Positions 17,085-24,719 of a DNA stretch of 64,000 nucleotides are shown here, one piece after another. How positions within the stretch are numbered: position 1 is the stretch's first letter; the number at the start of each line of letters is the position of its first letter. This stretch comes from CAZGXI01 sp964529715. GTDB taxonomy: Bacteria; Chloroflexota; Anaerolineae; Aggregatilineales; Ch27. The stretch covers positions 40,641 to 104,640 of the forward strand of contig CAZGXI010000015.1 of assembly GCA_964529715.1 (NCBI GenBank), written 5' to 3'. A program made the translations under genes and the position numbers. A model generated the notes under the pieces. It was not told where the DNA came from. It made no database searches and saw only the letters and a list, made by a program, of their open reading frames with translations.

Positions 17085-17636
17085 TTACGCCGGGAACACG
17101 TCCCGCACGGGCAGCGTGAAGCCTGGCAACACATCCCCGCCGCTCAGGGTGTCGCCGTCCGTCAGGATGTCGAAGCCGTCCGGCGTGTGGACCTCCACGA
17201 TCCGCTTTTCGGGATAGACCAGCCATACCAGCCGTGCCCCGTGCGCCAGGTAATAATCCGCCGTATCACGCATTTCCTTGTATGTATCGTCCGGCGACTT
17301 GATCTCCACGCACAGATCGGGGATGTACAGCGCCGCGCCCTCGCGCTCGATGGGCCTGGACGGATCGGCCACGAACGACACATCCAGCAGCCGGTCGTTG
17401 TGCGGATCGTCGGCAGGGCGGTGGCGCGCTTCAACCGCCGCGCGCCCGATGGGGTTCTGCCGGAGATAGAGATTCAACTCGGTGATGATGTTGCCGGCGA
17501 TGATCCCATGTTCGCGCGTGGGCATCTTTTCCACGATCTCCCCGTTGACGAGTTCAAAGCGGCGGTCGCGGTGCTGCGGCAGCGCAATAAAGGCTTCAAA
17601 GTCGCCGACGGTAAGCAGGGTGGTCTGTACGGCCAT
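17085..17636 (-). CDS. Uma2-family (DUF820) putative endonuclease
   Basis: About 183 residues with a PD-(D/E)XK-type core: the N-terminal RRFELVNGEIVEKMP block, Asp in NDRLLDVSFV, and Glu-Ile-Lys in PDLCVEIKSPDDT, as in the Uma2 family, which is expanded in Cyanobacteria and Chloroflexota and whose role is unknown. It converges with the PIN toxin gene (11 bases between stops). An extended -10 (TGATATAAT on the minus strand, 17667-17675) lies about 30 bases upstream of the ATG. A degenerate copy of its 3' end is at 16320-16369. Confidence 0.88.
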   Translation of the reverse strand: MAVQTTLLTVGDFEAFIALPQHRDRRFELVNGEIVEKMPTREHGIIAGNIITELNLYLRQNPIGRAAVEARHRPADDPHNDRLLDVSFVADPSRPIEREGAALYIPDLCVEIKSPDDTYKEMRDTADYYLAHGARLVWLVYPEKRIVEVHTPDGFDILTDGDTLSGGDVLPGFTLPVRDVFPA

Positions 17637-17666
17637 GCGGCAATCTCCGTTCCGCTTGTGGGTCTA

Positions 17667-17675
17667 ATTATATCA
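17667..17675 (-). promoter_or_regulatory. extended -10 promoter for the Uma2 gene
   Basis: The minus strand reads TGATATAAT (TGn plus TATAAT), about 30 bases upstream of the ATG at 17636. No -35 box is evident. Confidence 0.45.
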
Positions 17676-17728
17676 CGCTAGACTCGGCGGCATGAGCAAC
17701 CGGCAGGCACAACTCACAAGCGGGCCTC

Positions 17729-19291
17729 ATGCCTTATCGATCTAGCGGCACGCGGCGTAACAGCGTCCAATTCGGCGTGGGCCGCTCGATCTGGACGGGC
17801 GCGCCCCCTCCCGCCATCCCCGAACAGGTGCTAGATGGCATTCCTGGCTTCCTGGCCTGGCTGGCGCTGCTATTGACGCTGGCCGGGGCGGTGCTGAACC
17901 CTCGCCTGGTGATCGCCGTCGCGGCGCTGCTGGGCCTCTATTCGGCAGGGCGATTCGTGGTAGCTGCCGCTGCCAACGTTGTCGGGCTGCGCTACATCCG
18001 CCGCTGGGAAAAGATCGACTGGCAAGCCGAATATGTCCGTCTGCGCGGCCCAGACAGCCTGCCGCGCGAGGCCGTGCGCCACGTAGTGATCATCCCCAGT
18101 TACAAGGAGCCACAGGCGGTGCTGACCCGCACGCTGGGTGCGCTGAGTCGTCAGGAAAACGCCGCGCAGCAGATGATCGTCGTGCTGGCAATGGAGGCCG
18201 CCGACCCTGCCGCTCAAACAACGGCAGAGGCGCTCGTCCGGGAGTTCCAGGGGCGCTTTGCCCACCTCTTTTACACCATTCACCCAAAGGGTCTGCCCGG
18301 CGAGATGCAGTGCAAATCTGCCAACGAAGCCTGGGCTGCGCGTTGGATCAAACGGCGGCTGGTGGACGAAATGGGCTTTGACCTGGACACGATCCTGGTG
18401 ACGACGATGGACTCGGATACACTGTGGCATCCACAGTACTTCGCCTGTCTGACCACGCTGTTCGCCACCAACCCGGCGCGTCATCTGCGTTTCTGGCAGG
18501 GCGCAATCCGCTACCACAGCAACATCTGGGATGTCCACCCGGCAATGGCGCTGGTGCACGCCTATTCCGCCGCCTGGGACCTGGCCTATCTGGCGGCGCG
18601 GTGGTGGATTCCGCTGCCGATGTCGTCCTACTCGCTCAGCTTGCACCTGCTGGAAGGCGTCGGCTACTGGGACTCGGACGTGATCGCCGACGAATGGCAT
18701 ATGTTCATCAAAGCCTACTTTCAGCGCGATGGGCAGGTGAAGCTGGAACGAGTTTATCTGCCTTTTTCCGGCGAGGCGACGGCAGGGGATACCCTGTGGG
18801 AGTCGGTGAAGAACCGCTATGAGCAAACGCTGCGCCACGCCTGGGGTTCTAAGGAAGTAGGCTACACGCTGGCACGCATCATCGAACACCCAGAACTGCG
18901 CTTTTGGGATGGCTTCCGGCTGCTGCTGCGCGTGGCACACGACATCATCATGTCGGGGGCAGGCTGGATCATCATGACGGTCGGGCCGCAGGCGGCGCTG
19001 CTGCTCTACCCGACCCTGCTCACGACCGAGTGGAATTCGCCGTCCTTCATCCTGCTTCAGGTGGCGCTAGCGATTGTGTCGGTGTTCGGCGTCGTCTTCT
19101 GGATCATCGACATGCGGCTGCGTCCGCCGCGTCCGCGCCCCTGGTCGGTAGGAGAGGTATTCTGGACCCTGGCGAGCTTTCCACTGCTGGCAGTGCTGAG
19201 CCTGATCTTTCTGGCGATCCCGGCCATTCACGGCCAGACGTTGCTGCTGTTGGGAATGCCGATCCAGTTCAAGGTCACGAAGAAGGTCTAG
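17729..19291 (+). CDS. membrane glycosyltransferase, family 2 (cellulose-synthase-like)
   Basis: About 520 residues. Two N-terminal helices (about 35-55 and 60-85) precede a cytoplasmic GT2 domain that starts VVIIPSYKEPQAVLTRTL, with the DxD motif in TTMDSDTLWHPQ (about 222-233) and the acceptor motif in VIADEWHMFIK. C-terminal helices (about 405-455 and 465-510) complete the fold. It probably polymerises or transfers a sugar to an extracellular polysaccharide or glycolipid; donor and product are unknown. The Q/RxxRW motif of processive synthases is not clearly present, but RYEQTLRHAW occupies that place. Confidence 0.85.
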   Translation: MPYRSSGTRRNSVQFGVGRSIWTGAPPPAIPEQVLDGIPGFLAWLALLLTLAGAVLNPRLVIAVAALLGLYSAGRFVVAAAANVVGLRYIRRWEKIDWQAEYVRLRGPDSLPREAVRHVVIIPSYKEPQAVLTRTLGALSRQENAAQQMIVVLAMEAADPAAQTTAEALVREFQGRFAHLFYTIHPKGLPGEMQCKSANEAWAARWIKRRLVDEMGFDLDTILVTTMDSDTLWHPQYFACLTTLFATNPARHLRFWQGAIRYHSNIWDVHPAMALVHAYSAAWDLAYLAARWWIPLPMSSYSLSLHLLEGVGYWDSDVIADEWHMFIKAYFQRDGQVKLERVYLPFSGEATAGDTLWESVKNRYEQTLRHAWGSKEVGYTLARIIEHPELRFWDGFRLLLRVAHDIIMSGAGWIIMTVGPQAALLLYPTLLTTEWNSPSFILLQVALAIVSVFGVVFWIIDMRLRPPRPRPWSVGEVFWTLASFPLLAVLSLIFLAIPAIHGQTLLLLGMPIQFKVTKKV

Positions 19292-19301
19292 CGCCGAAGG
19301 C

Positions 19302-19450
19302 ATTCCAACCGCCAGGTTCGCCAGGTGGAACCTCGCGTAGAATCGCACCTGCTGGCACGCGCTGTAAAATTCCAACCGCCAAGACGCCAAGTTCGCCAAG
19401 TGGAACAAGAGCAAAATCCGTAACCTGGCGTTCCTGGCGTCATGGCGGTT
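19302..19450. repeat. dispersed CCGCCAAG palindromic repeats
   Basis: A short copy (19306-19333) is followed by a longer inverted pair: AACCGCCAAGACGCCAAG at 19374 with CTGGCGTCATGGCGGTT ending at 19450. This is the same family as the triple array at 24043. It lies between the convergent glycosyltransferase and ferritin genes and could act as a transcription barrier for both. Confidence 0.75.
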
Positions 19451-19481
19451 TGCTGATGGCTCAAAAGCGCCGGCGCGGCGG

Positions 19482-20000
19482 TTACTCCGCGCCTTCGCCC
19501 CCTGCCGGTGCAGCGGCACGCTGCGCCATCTCGCGGTCCAGCATCAAGAGCGCCACCGCAGACCCTTCGGCCCGGCGCAAATCCTGCACGATGCGGTCGG
19601 CGGACGCCTCTTCTTCCACCTGCTCATCGACGAACCACTTGAGGAAACTGTGCGTAGCGTGGTCGGCCTCCTTGAGGGCCAGGTCCGCGATCTTGTGGAT
19701 CAGGCCGGTCACTTTCTGCTCGTGCTTGTAGGCTTCCTCGAAGACGACCAGCGGCGAAGCCCAGGTCGTGGCCGGGCCGTCAATCGGCTTGAGGGTCACA
19801 CGCCCGTTACGGGCAACGATGAAATCGTAGAACTTCATGGCGTGCGCCATTTCCTCGCCCGCCTGGATGCGCATCCAGTGGGCGAAGCCGGGCAGGCTTT
19901 CGGCCTCGAAGTATGCGGCCATCGAGAGGTAGAGATACCACGAATACAGCTCGGCGTTCACCTGGGCATTCAAAGCCTCTTGTACCTGAGGATTCAGCAT
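19482..20000 (-). CDS. ftn: ferritin
   Basis: About 172 residues, the bacterial non-haem ferritin length. The ferroxidase helix segments are visible: NAELYSWYLYLSMAAYFE (with Glu and Tyr ligands), QAGEEMAHAMKFYDFIVARN (Glu-x-x-His) and KWFVDEQVEEEASA. It oxidises and stores iron in a cytoplasmic 24-mer. ATG 20000 (MLNPQ) is used; it is preceded by GGAGG at correct spacing, whereas the in-frame ATG 20012 overlaps that ribosome-binding site. The Gly/Ala/Glu tail (APAGGEGAE) is unusual but short. Iron storage fits the haem demand of the cytochrome cluster. Confidence 0.95.
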   Translation of the reverse strand: MLNPQVQEALNAQVNAELYSWYLYLSMAAYFEAESLPGFAHWMRIQAGEEMAHAMKFYDFIVARNGRVTLKPIDGPATTWASPLVVFEEAYKHEQKVTGLIHKIADLALKEADHATHSFLKWFVDEQVEEEASADRIVQDLRRAEGSAVALLMLDREMAQRAAAPAGGEGAE

Positions 20001-20109
20001 CTTGGCCTCCAATCATCGTCGTCTAAAAATTGACTTTTCATGCCAGATAATAACACGAATCCCCCGCACTGCCCGCCACCCCCGTTCCCCGCACCGGCAA
20101 GAGCGCCTT

Positions 20110-20544
20110 TCACTCCCCATAGAAGGCGCGCGCAGGATAGCGGTTGAGATACCAGGCGATGTAGAGCGACACCAGAAGATAGACCGGAAAGGCGCACAGG
20201 TCCACCACGCGACGCGCGTCGGAGGTCGAGTCGGCCATCACGCCGGCGGGCTGAACAGACAGGTCGGCGGCGGCAAAGGCCAGGTTCAACACCATCAGGC
20301 CGAGCACGGCCAGCGTCAGAATCCGGCGAATCTGCGGCGGGCGGCCTCGCCAGGCCGGAATCACGAGCGCCAACAGTCCCACGCTGAGGATCAACTGCAT
20401 CAGGGCGCGCAGGTCCGCGCCAGAAGACTGCCGACGCAGGGCGAACACCAGGTAAAAAACGGCCAGGGCCAGCGGATACAGGCCGTACAACAGCGTGCAG
20501 GCCAGCAACGCAATGGTCAGCCCCAGGGGGCGTGGGCGACGCAT
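20110..20544 (-). CDS. small membrane protein, unrecognised
   Basis: A 144-residue protein with four hydrophobic segments (about 7-35, 45-65, 72-92, 115-135) separated by Arg-rich loops. No family recognised. Its ATG overlaps the stop of the DinB gene (TGATG), so the two are translationally coupled, and it probably has a role linked to that gene or simply shares its transcript. Confidence 0.65.
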   Translation of the reverse strand: MRRPRPLGLTIALLACTLLYGLYPLALAVFYLVFALRRQSSGADLRALMQLILSVGLLALVIPAWRGRPPQIRRILTLAVLGLMVLNLAFAAADLSVQPAGVMADSTSDARRVVDLCAFPVYLLVSLYIAWYLNRYPARAFYGE

Positions 20545-21068
20545 CAGCCGATTCCTTGTTCTGGTTGACCAGGCGCATCGACCGGGCGGTCGGCCTCCAG
20601 GGCGCGCCGGATGTCGCGCTGGTGAATCATGGTGTGGCGGTAAATCAGTTTGAGCATTTCCTCCAGGGTGGTGATGCCCAGAAACGGATGCCGCCCCTGA
20701 CGTTCCAGGTCGGACTCCTGCATCTTCTGCACGATGTCAATCGTCATCATGCGCGCCCTGGCGAACGATTCCAGCAGGGTTGGGGTGGCGAGGCGGCTCA
20801 TACCGCGCACCTGTCGTTCGTTATAAGCGTCCAGGTCCATCCCTTCCGGCGCGCCGCTGCCGCCGCGCAGCACATCGGTGATGATGTGATGAAAGGCTTG
20901 TTCGGCGTCGAGCAGATGGCACAGGATGTCCCGTACCGTCCAGCCCGGCCCGGCCATGTAAATCTGTTGTTCCCATTCGTAGGGCCGCAGCCCGCGAAAG
21001 AAGTCCAGCGTATTCAACCCCTCGCTCGCCAGACGTTTGACAATAGGAGCTTTGTGAGAGTCGGTCAT
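20544..21068 (-). CDS. DinB-family (DUF664-like) metal-binding four-helix protein
   Basis: About 174 residues. DinB proteins are four-helix bundles with a metal held by three His. Here WTVRDILCHLLDAEQAFHH supplies the first His and TMIHQRDIRRAL near the C-terminus the last ones. Related enzymes use mycothiol, bacillithiol or another thiol in detoxification transfer, but many have no assigned reaction. It is the first gene of a two-gene unit with the membrane protein at 20110. Upstream is a heptamer repeat tract (21082-21123) rather than an obvious promoter. Confidence 0.85.
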   Translation of the reverse strand: MTDSHKAPIVKRLASEGLNTLDFFRGLRPYEWEQQIYMAGPGWTVRDILCHLLDAEQAFHHIITDVLRGGSGAPEGMDLDAYNERQVRGMSRLATPTLLESFARARMMTIDIVQKMQESDLERQGRHPFLGITTLEEMLKLIYRHTMIHQRDIRRALEADRPVDAPGQPEQGIG

Positions 21069-21081
21069 CGATCCCCTCGGC

Positions 21082-21123
21082 AGTCAGCAGTCAGCAATCA
21101 GCAATCAGCGGTCAGCGGTCGGC
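21082..21123. repeat. six tandem heptamers (AGTCAGC-type)
   Basis: Exactly six 7-base units: AGTCAGC twice, AATCAGC twice, GGTCAGC, GGTCGGC. The same degenerate heptamer recurs at 26587-26636 and, in a GTTAGC form, at 29222-29305. It resembles the short tandemly repeated repetitive sequences known from cyanobacteria. Confidence 0.85.
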
Positions 21124-21178
21124 AAACGCATCCGGCACGAAGTCGTAGGGCAACCTCTGGACGCCTGCCGCTTGCCTT

Positions 21179-21961
21179 TTATCCCCCTGCGCGCGGCTTG
21201 TCGGCGGCGCCCGAATCGGTCAGGGCTTCGCCACCGTCCACATGGAGCACCACGCCCGTGATGAACGGCTCACGGATCAGAAACAACACCGCGCGGGCCA
21301 CGTCCTCTGGCGAGCCGGTGCGCTGCAAGGGCAGACGTTCAGCCAACCGCGCCCAGCTTTCGTCGCTGCGATTCGGCTCCTTGAGCACCGGTCCCGGCGC
21401 GACGGCATTCACGCGGATAGACGGTGCCAGGGCGCGGGCCATGACCTGGGTCAGCATCCACAGCCCGGCCTTCGAGACGCCGTGATGCGGGAACTGCGGC
21501 CAGGGCTGAAATGCACTGTTATCGATGATGTTGACGATGACCCCGCCAGGGGAAGTCTGCGCCAGCATCCGGTGGGCCGCTGCCTGGCTGCACAGGAACG
21601 GCCCGGTGAGGTTGACGGCCAGCACGCGCTGCCACGCCGCGTAGGACAGGCTCAAAAAGTCGGCCCGCTCAAAGATGCTGGCGCTGTTCACCAGGATGTC
21701 CAGCCGCCCAAAACGCTCCTGCACAGCCTCAAACAGGCGATTGACCTGCGGCGGATCGGCCTGATCCGCACGGAAGCTGATGGCGTCTACGCCAAAGCTC
21801 TTGGCCTCACGGACGGTGTCCTGAGCCATGTCCGCGTCGGAGCCGTAATAGTGAATCACCAGGTTCGCGCCTTCGGCGGCCAGGGCCAGGGCGATGGCCT
21901 TGCCCACGCGCCGCGCGCTGCCCGTCACCAGCGCCACCTTATCGGTCAGGGATTGCGGCAT
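21179..21961 (-). CDS. short-chain dehydrogenase/reductase with altered catalytic Tyr
   Basis: About 260 residues with the Rossmann start KVALVTGSARRVGKAIAL (TGxxxGxG-like, TGSARRVG as in pteridine reductases), NSASIF (NAG-type motif) and IVNIIDNSA (Ser strand). The usual YxxxK motif is replaced by HGVSK: the position of the catalytic Tyr is His, Lys is kept. The end (GVVLHVDGGEAL) is typical. It would reduce or oxidise a carbonyl/pteridine-like substrate with NADP(H) if active. ATG 21961 (MPQSL) follows GGAGAG; the frame is open a further 23 codons upstream without family sequence. Confidence 0.88.
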   Translation of the reverse strand: MPQSLTDKVALVTGSARRVGKAIALALAAEGANLVIHYYGSDADMAQDTVREAKSFGVDAISFRADQADPPQVNRLFEAVQERFGRLDILVNSASIFERADFLSLSYAAWQRVLAVNLTGPFLCSQAAAHRMLAQTSPGGVIVNIIDNSAFQPWPQFPHHGVSKAGLWMLTQVMARALAPSIRVNAVAPGPVLKEPNRSDESWARLAERLPLQRTGSPEDVARAVLFLIREPFITGVVLHVDGGEALTDSGAADKPRAGG

Positions 21962-22092
21962 GGGACTCTCTCCACGTGTTCGGCAGTCCAAGACTACGCC
22001 ACAATCGTAATAGAAAATGCGCAGATGCACAAAATCGCCCGCCCTGCCGGGGACTCAGCAGCGAACAGGAACAATCTGGACAATAATCTGTG

Positions 22093-22098
22093 TATAAT
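22093..22098 (+). promoter_or_regulatory. putative -10 element upstream of the membrane-anchored nuclease-like gene
   Basis: TATAAT in the 180-base gap between divergent genes, about 44 bases upstream of the ATG at 22142. No good -35 box at standard spacing. Confidence 0.35.
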
Positions 22099-22141
22099 TG
22101 CGATGAGCAGTATTCCTTGAGGCGGGCGGAAGGGAGGCGTC

Positions 22142-22933
22142 ATGAAGCGTATACGCCACATACTCCAACTCCTGGCCCTCGGCGGCCTGGTGATCAGCGT
22201 TGTCTTGCTGCTGAACACCACCGCGCCCAACCCGACCGGACGCCGCTATTCCAGTCAGACGCCGTTGACAACGGGACAGGGGCGTAACGAGGACATCGGC
22301 GGCGATGCCGAGCGCATTCTGGCAGCAGATTTGCGTCTGCCCAACAACAACGATTCCGATCAGCGGCAATGCATCTGCGGCGCGTCGGCGGTTGCCCCGC
22401 CGCGCGAATGCCGCAGTTGTATTGTGTCCTTGCCATCGGTGCAGACCTTCCGCCGCCCCGATTTTGTCGCCTCCGGTTTTATCGCCGAGTCGAAGAACCG
22501 CCTGAGCCTGCCGATCAGTGACCACGAATTGTGGAGCCAGATCGAAGACTACGCCAATGCTGCCCGTGCGCTAGGACGCCCACTTTGGCTGTACGTCCGC
22601 GTCGATTCGGAGGTCGATCCCGCTTACCTCCCGCTCGTCGAGGCGACCGGGGGCGGCGTGGTGCGCTATTTTACGGTGGCCGGCTATGTCGATCCGGTTG
22701 ACCAGGCCGCGCATAAGGGACTGATGGGGTCAGGTGTGGCGCTGGCCGTGCTGTCGTTGCCCGAAATCGCCGCCCTGCTGCGGGCGCAGCTCGGTGCCAG
22801 ACCGGCCTCGGCTCAACGGACCGTTCGCCGGGCCACACATCACGTCGAAGTGCTGGGCGAATTTACCGACCGGACCAAAACCAATCTTCGCCGTAAGCTG
22901 CACGACGGGCAGGAGGAGCATCCTCTCGACTGA
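22142..22933 (+). CDS. membrane-anchored protein with a PD-(D/E)XK nuclease-like domain
   Basis: About 263 residues. An N-terminal hydrophobic segment (ILQLLALGGLVISVVLLL) is a signal anchor. A Cys cluster CICGASAVAPPRECRSC (about residues 79-95) may bind zinc or form disulfides. The next part, RRPDF...FIAESKNRLSL...QIEDYANAARALGRPLWLYV, has the spacing of the restriction-endonuclease fold seen in some Tox-REase toxins: Asp in RPDF, then Glu and Lys in AESK. I infer a nuclease fold from these motifs only. ATG 22142 follows GGGAGG. It is transcribed away from the dehydrogenase and 114 bases upstream of a flavoprotein gene. Confidence 0.6.
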   Translation: MKRIRHILQLLALGGLVISVVLLLNTTAPNPTGRRYSSQTPLTTGQGRNEDIGGDAERILAADLRLPNNNDSDQRQCICGASAVAPPRECRSCIVSLPSVQTFRRPDFVASGFIAESKNRLSLPISDHELWSQIEDYANAARALGRPLWLYVRVDSEVDPAYLPLVEATGGGVVRYFTVAGYVDPVDQAAHKGLMGSGVALAVLSLPEIAALLRAQLGARPASAQRTVRRATHHVEVLGEFTDRTKTNLRRKLHDGQEEHPLD

Positions 22934-23047
22934 GATACACGCCGGAGTTAGAACCGCATCAGAATCCGCCCGCCCCTGCGACCCAGACGCAGCCTGCCGC
23001 GTCTAACCCGGCAGGAAACACAGCCGAAACCACAGGAGCAGCGTATC

Positions 23048-24034
23048 ATGGTCAGTTTGAATCTGCCGCCGGGCGGCACAGGCGGTCCGGCGGATAACCA
23101 CTACGACGTGATCATCATCGGCGGCGGGCCGGCGGGCGCGTCGGCAGCCATTTACACCGCGCGCGCCAACCTGCGCACCCTGGTGATTGACAAGGGCCTC
23201 ACCGCCGGGGCGCTCGGTTTGACGAGCAAGATCGCCAACTACCCCGGCGTGCCGGGCGAAGTGACCGGCGCGGAACTACTAACGACGATGCGCAGGCAGG
23301 CCGAGTCCTTTGGCGCGACCTTCGTGCAGGACAAAGTGCTTTCGGTGAACCTGTCTGCCGAACCGCGCGAGGTGTGGTGCAGCAACGGCCAATACACTGC
23401 CCGCGCGATCATCCTGGCAACCGGATCGATGGGCCGGGCAAAGGGCGTCAAGGGCGAAGAGGAATTCCTGGGGCGCGGTGTGAGCTATTGCGCCACCTGC
23501 GACGCGGCCTTTTACAAGGGCGCCGAGGTGGCGGTCGCGGGCAGCAACGACGAGGCGGCAGAAGAAGCCCTGCATCTGGCGAAGTTTGCCCGCAAGGTGC
23601 ACCTGCTGGTCCCCACACCGGAACTCAACGTCAGCGGCGACCTGCGGCGCGAACTGGAAGAGTCGCCCGCCATCGAGATTCATCTGGGCACACGGCTGCG
23701 CGAGATCGTGGGCGACCGGCTGGTGACGGGCGTGCGCATCGCCCCACGCGATGGCGCAGAGACGGTCCTGCCGGTCAGCGGCGCGTTCGTCTATTTGCAG
23801 GGCAGCAAGCCGATCACGGACTTTCTGATGGGCCAGCTTCCCACCAAAGAGACCGGCTGCCTGGTCGTGGACGCGATGTACCAGACGGCCATCCCCGGCG
23901 TGTTCGCAGTGGGCGACCTGCTATGCAACCACATCAAGCAGGCGGTGGTGGCCGCTGCCGATGGCGTGATCGCAGCGATGGGCGCGGACCGCTACCTATC
24001 TGGGCGGGCCAGCGTGCGCCCCGACTGGGCGTAA
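23048..24034 (+). CDS. thioredoxin-reductase-like flavoprotein with degenerate NADPH motifs
   Basis: About 328 residues. FAD site: DVIIIGGGPAGASAAIYTAR. The redox-active disulfide CATC is in YCATCDAAFYKG, exactly as in thioredoxin reductases. FAD-binding end: FAVGDLLCNHIKQAVVAAADG. The second dinucleotide site differs: GSNDEA replaces GGGDSA, and the NADPH 2'-phosphate motif HRRxxxR is absent (LLVPTPELN instead). It may therefore be a ferredoxin-linked, NADH-linked or otherwise unusual flavin thioredoxin reductase (inference). ATG 23048 follows AGGAG. It is followed by a triple repeat array, suggesting the end of the transcript. Confidence 0.88.
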   Translation: MVSLNLPPGGTGGPADNHYDVIIIGGGPAGASAAIYTARANLRTLVIDKGLTAGALGLTSKIANYPGVPGEVTGAELLTTMRRQAESFGATFVQDKVLSVNLSAEPREVWCSNGQYTARAIILATGSMGRAKGVKGEEEFLGRGVSYCATCDAAFYKGAEVAVAGSNDEAAEEALHLAKFARKVHLLVPTPELNVSGDLRRELEESPAIEIHLGTRLREIVGDRLVTGVRIAPRDGAETVLPVSGAFVYLQGSKPITDFLMGQLPTKETGCLVVDAMYQTAIPGVFAVGDLLCNHIKQAVVAAADGVIAAMGADRYLSGRASVRPDWA

Positions 24035-24042
24035 AAAGCGCC

Positions 24043-24327
24043 AACCGCCAAGACGCGAAGGACGCCAGGAAAATCACAAAGAGAAACTTGGCGCGCCTGG
24101 CGACTTGGCGGTTCGATTGGGTCTCTCTCTTCCGCTCGCAAACATTTCCAACCGCCAAGACGCGAAGGACGCCAGGAAAATCACAAAGAGAAACTTGGCG
24201 CGCCTGGCGACTTGGCGGTTCGATTGGGTCTCTCTCTTCCGCTCGCAAACATTTCCAACCGCCAAGACGCGAAGGACGCCAGGAAAATCACAAAGAGAAA
24301 CTTGGCGCGCCTGGCGACTTGGCGGTT
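24043..24327. repeat. three identical tandem copies of the CCGCCAAG palindrome
   Basis: Three 71-base imperfect palindromes (24043-24113, 24150-24220, 24257-24327), each starting AACCGCCAAGACGCGAAGG and ending GCGACTTGGCGGTT, with 36-base identical linkers, so the period is 107 bases. The whole stretch 24035-24406 holds no gene. The last copy is followed by a few extra bases (TTCAATTCGATTGG) instead of the linker. Confidence 0.9.
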
Positions 24328-24406
24328 CAATTCGATTGGTTTTCGCCCGGTTTCTCTGTAAAATTCCCCACATCCTCCACTTCCGACTGCAAAAGGAGAT
24401 ATTCCT

Positions 24407-24715
24407 ATGCTGGTTGTCTTCGTGCACATTCACGTCAAGCCGGAATGCGTGAACGACTTCATCGCGGCGACGACGGAAAACGCCCGCAACAGCGTGCAGG
24501 AGCCAGGCATCGCCCGCTTCGACTTTATTCAGCAGCAGGACGATCCCACCCGCTTCGTGCTGATCGAGGTCTACCGCGATGCCGACGCCCCGGCCCGCCA
24601 CAAGGAAACGGCCCATTACCAGGCGTGGCGCGCTGTAGCCGAAGGGATGATGGCCGAGCCGCGCTATAGCGTGAAATACACGAACGTCTTCCCGGAGGAC
24701 GCGGGGTGGGGGTAA
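24407..24715 (+). CDS. antibiotic biosynthesis monooxygenase (ABM/LsrG-like) family protein
   Basis: A 102-residue dimeric alpha/beta-barrel-type protein: VVFVHIHVKPECVNDFIAAT, EPGIARFDFIQQQDDPTRF, LIEVYRDADAPARHKET and HYQAWRA match the ABM/YgiN/LsrG group, with the conserved His residues of quinol monooxygenases and autoinducer-2 isomerases. The substrate cannot be told. ATG 24407 follows AAAGGAGATA. It ends a few bases before the alcohol dehydrogenase gene, so the two are probably one operon. Confidence 0.88.
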   Translation: MLVVFVHIHVKPECVNDFIAATTENARNSVQEPGIARFDFIQQQDDPTRFVLIEVYRDADAPARHKETAHYQAWRAVAEGMMAEPRYSVKYTNVFPEDAGWG

Positions 24716-24719
24716 GGTG

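Noticed and set aside
24043..24327. CRISPR array
   Set aside because: Only three units, 71 bases and palindromic, with identical 36-base linkers instead of unique spacers; no cas genes.
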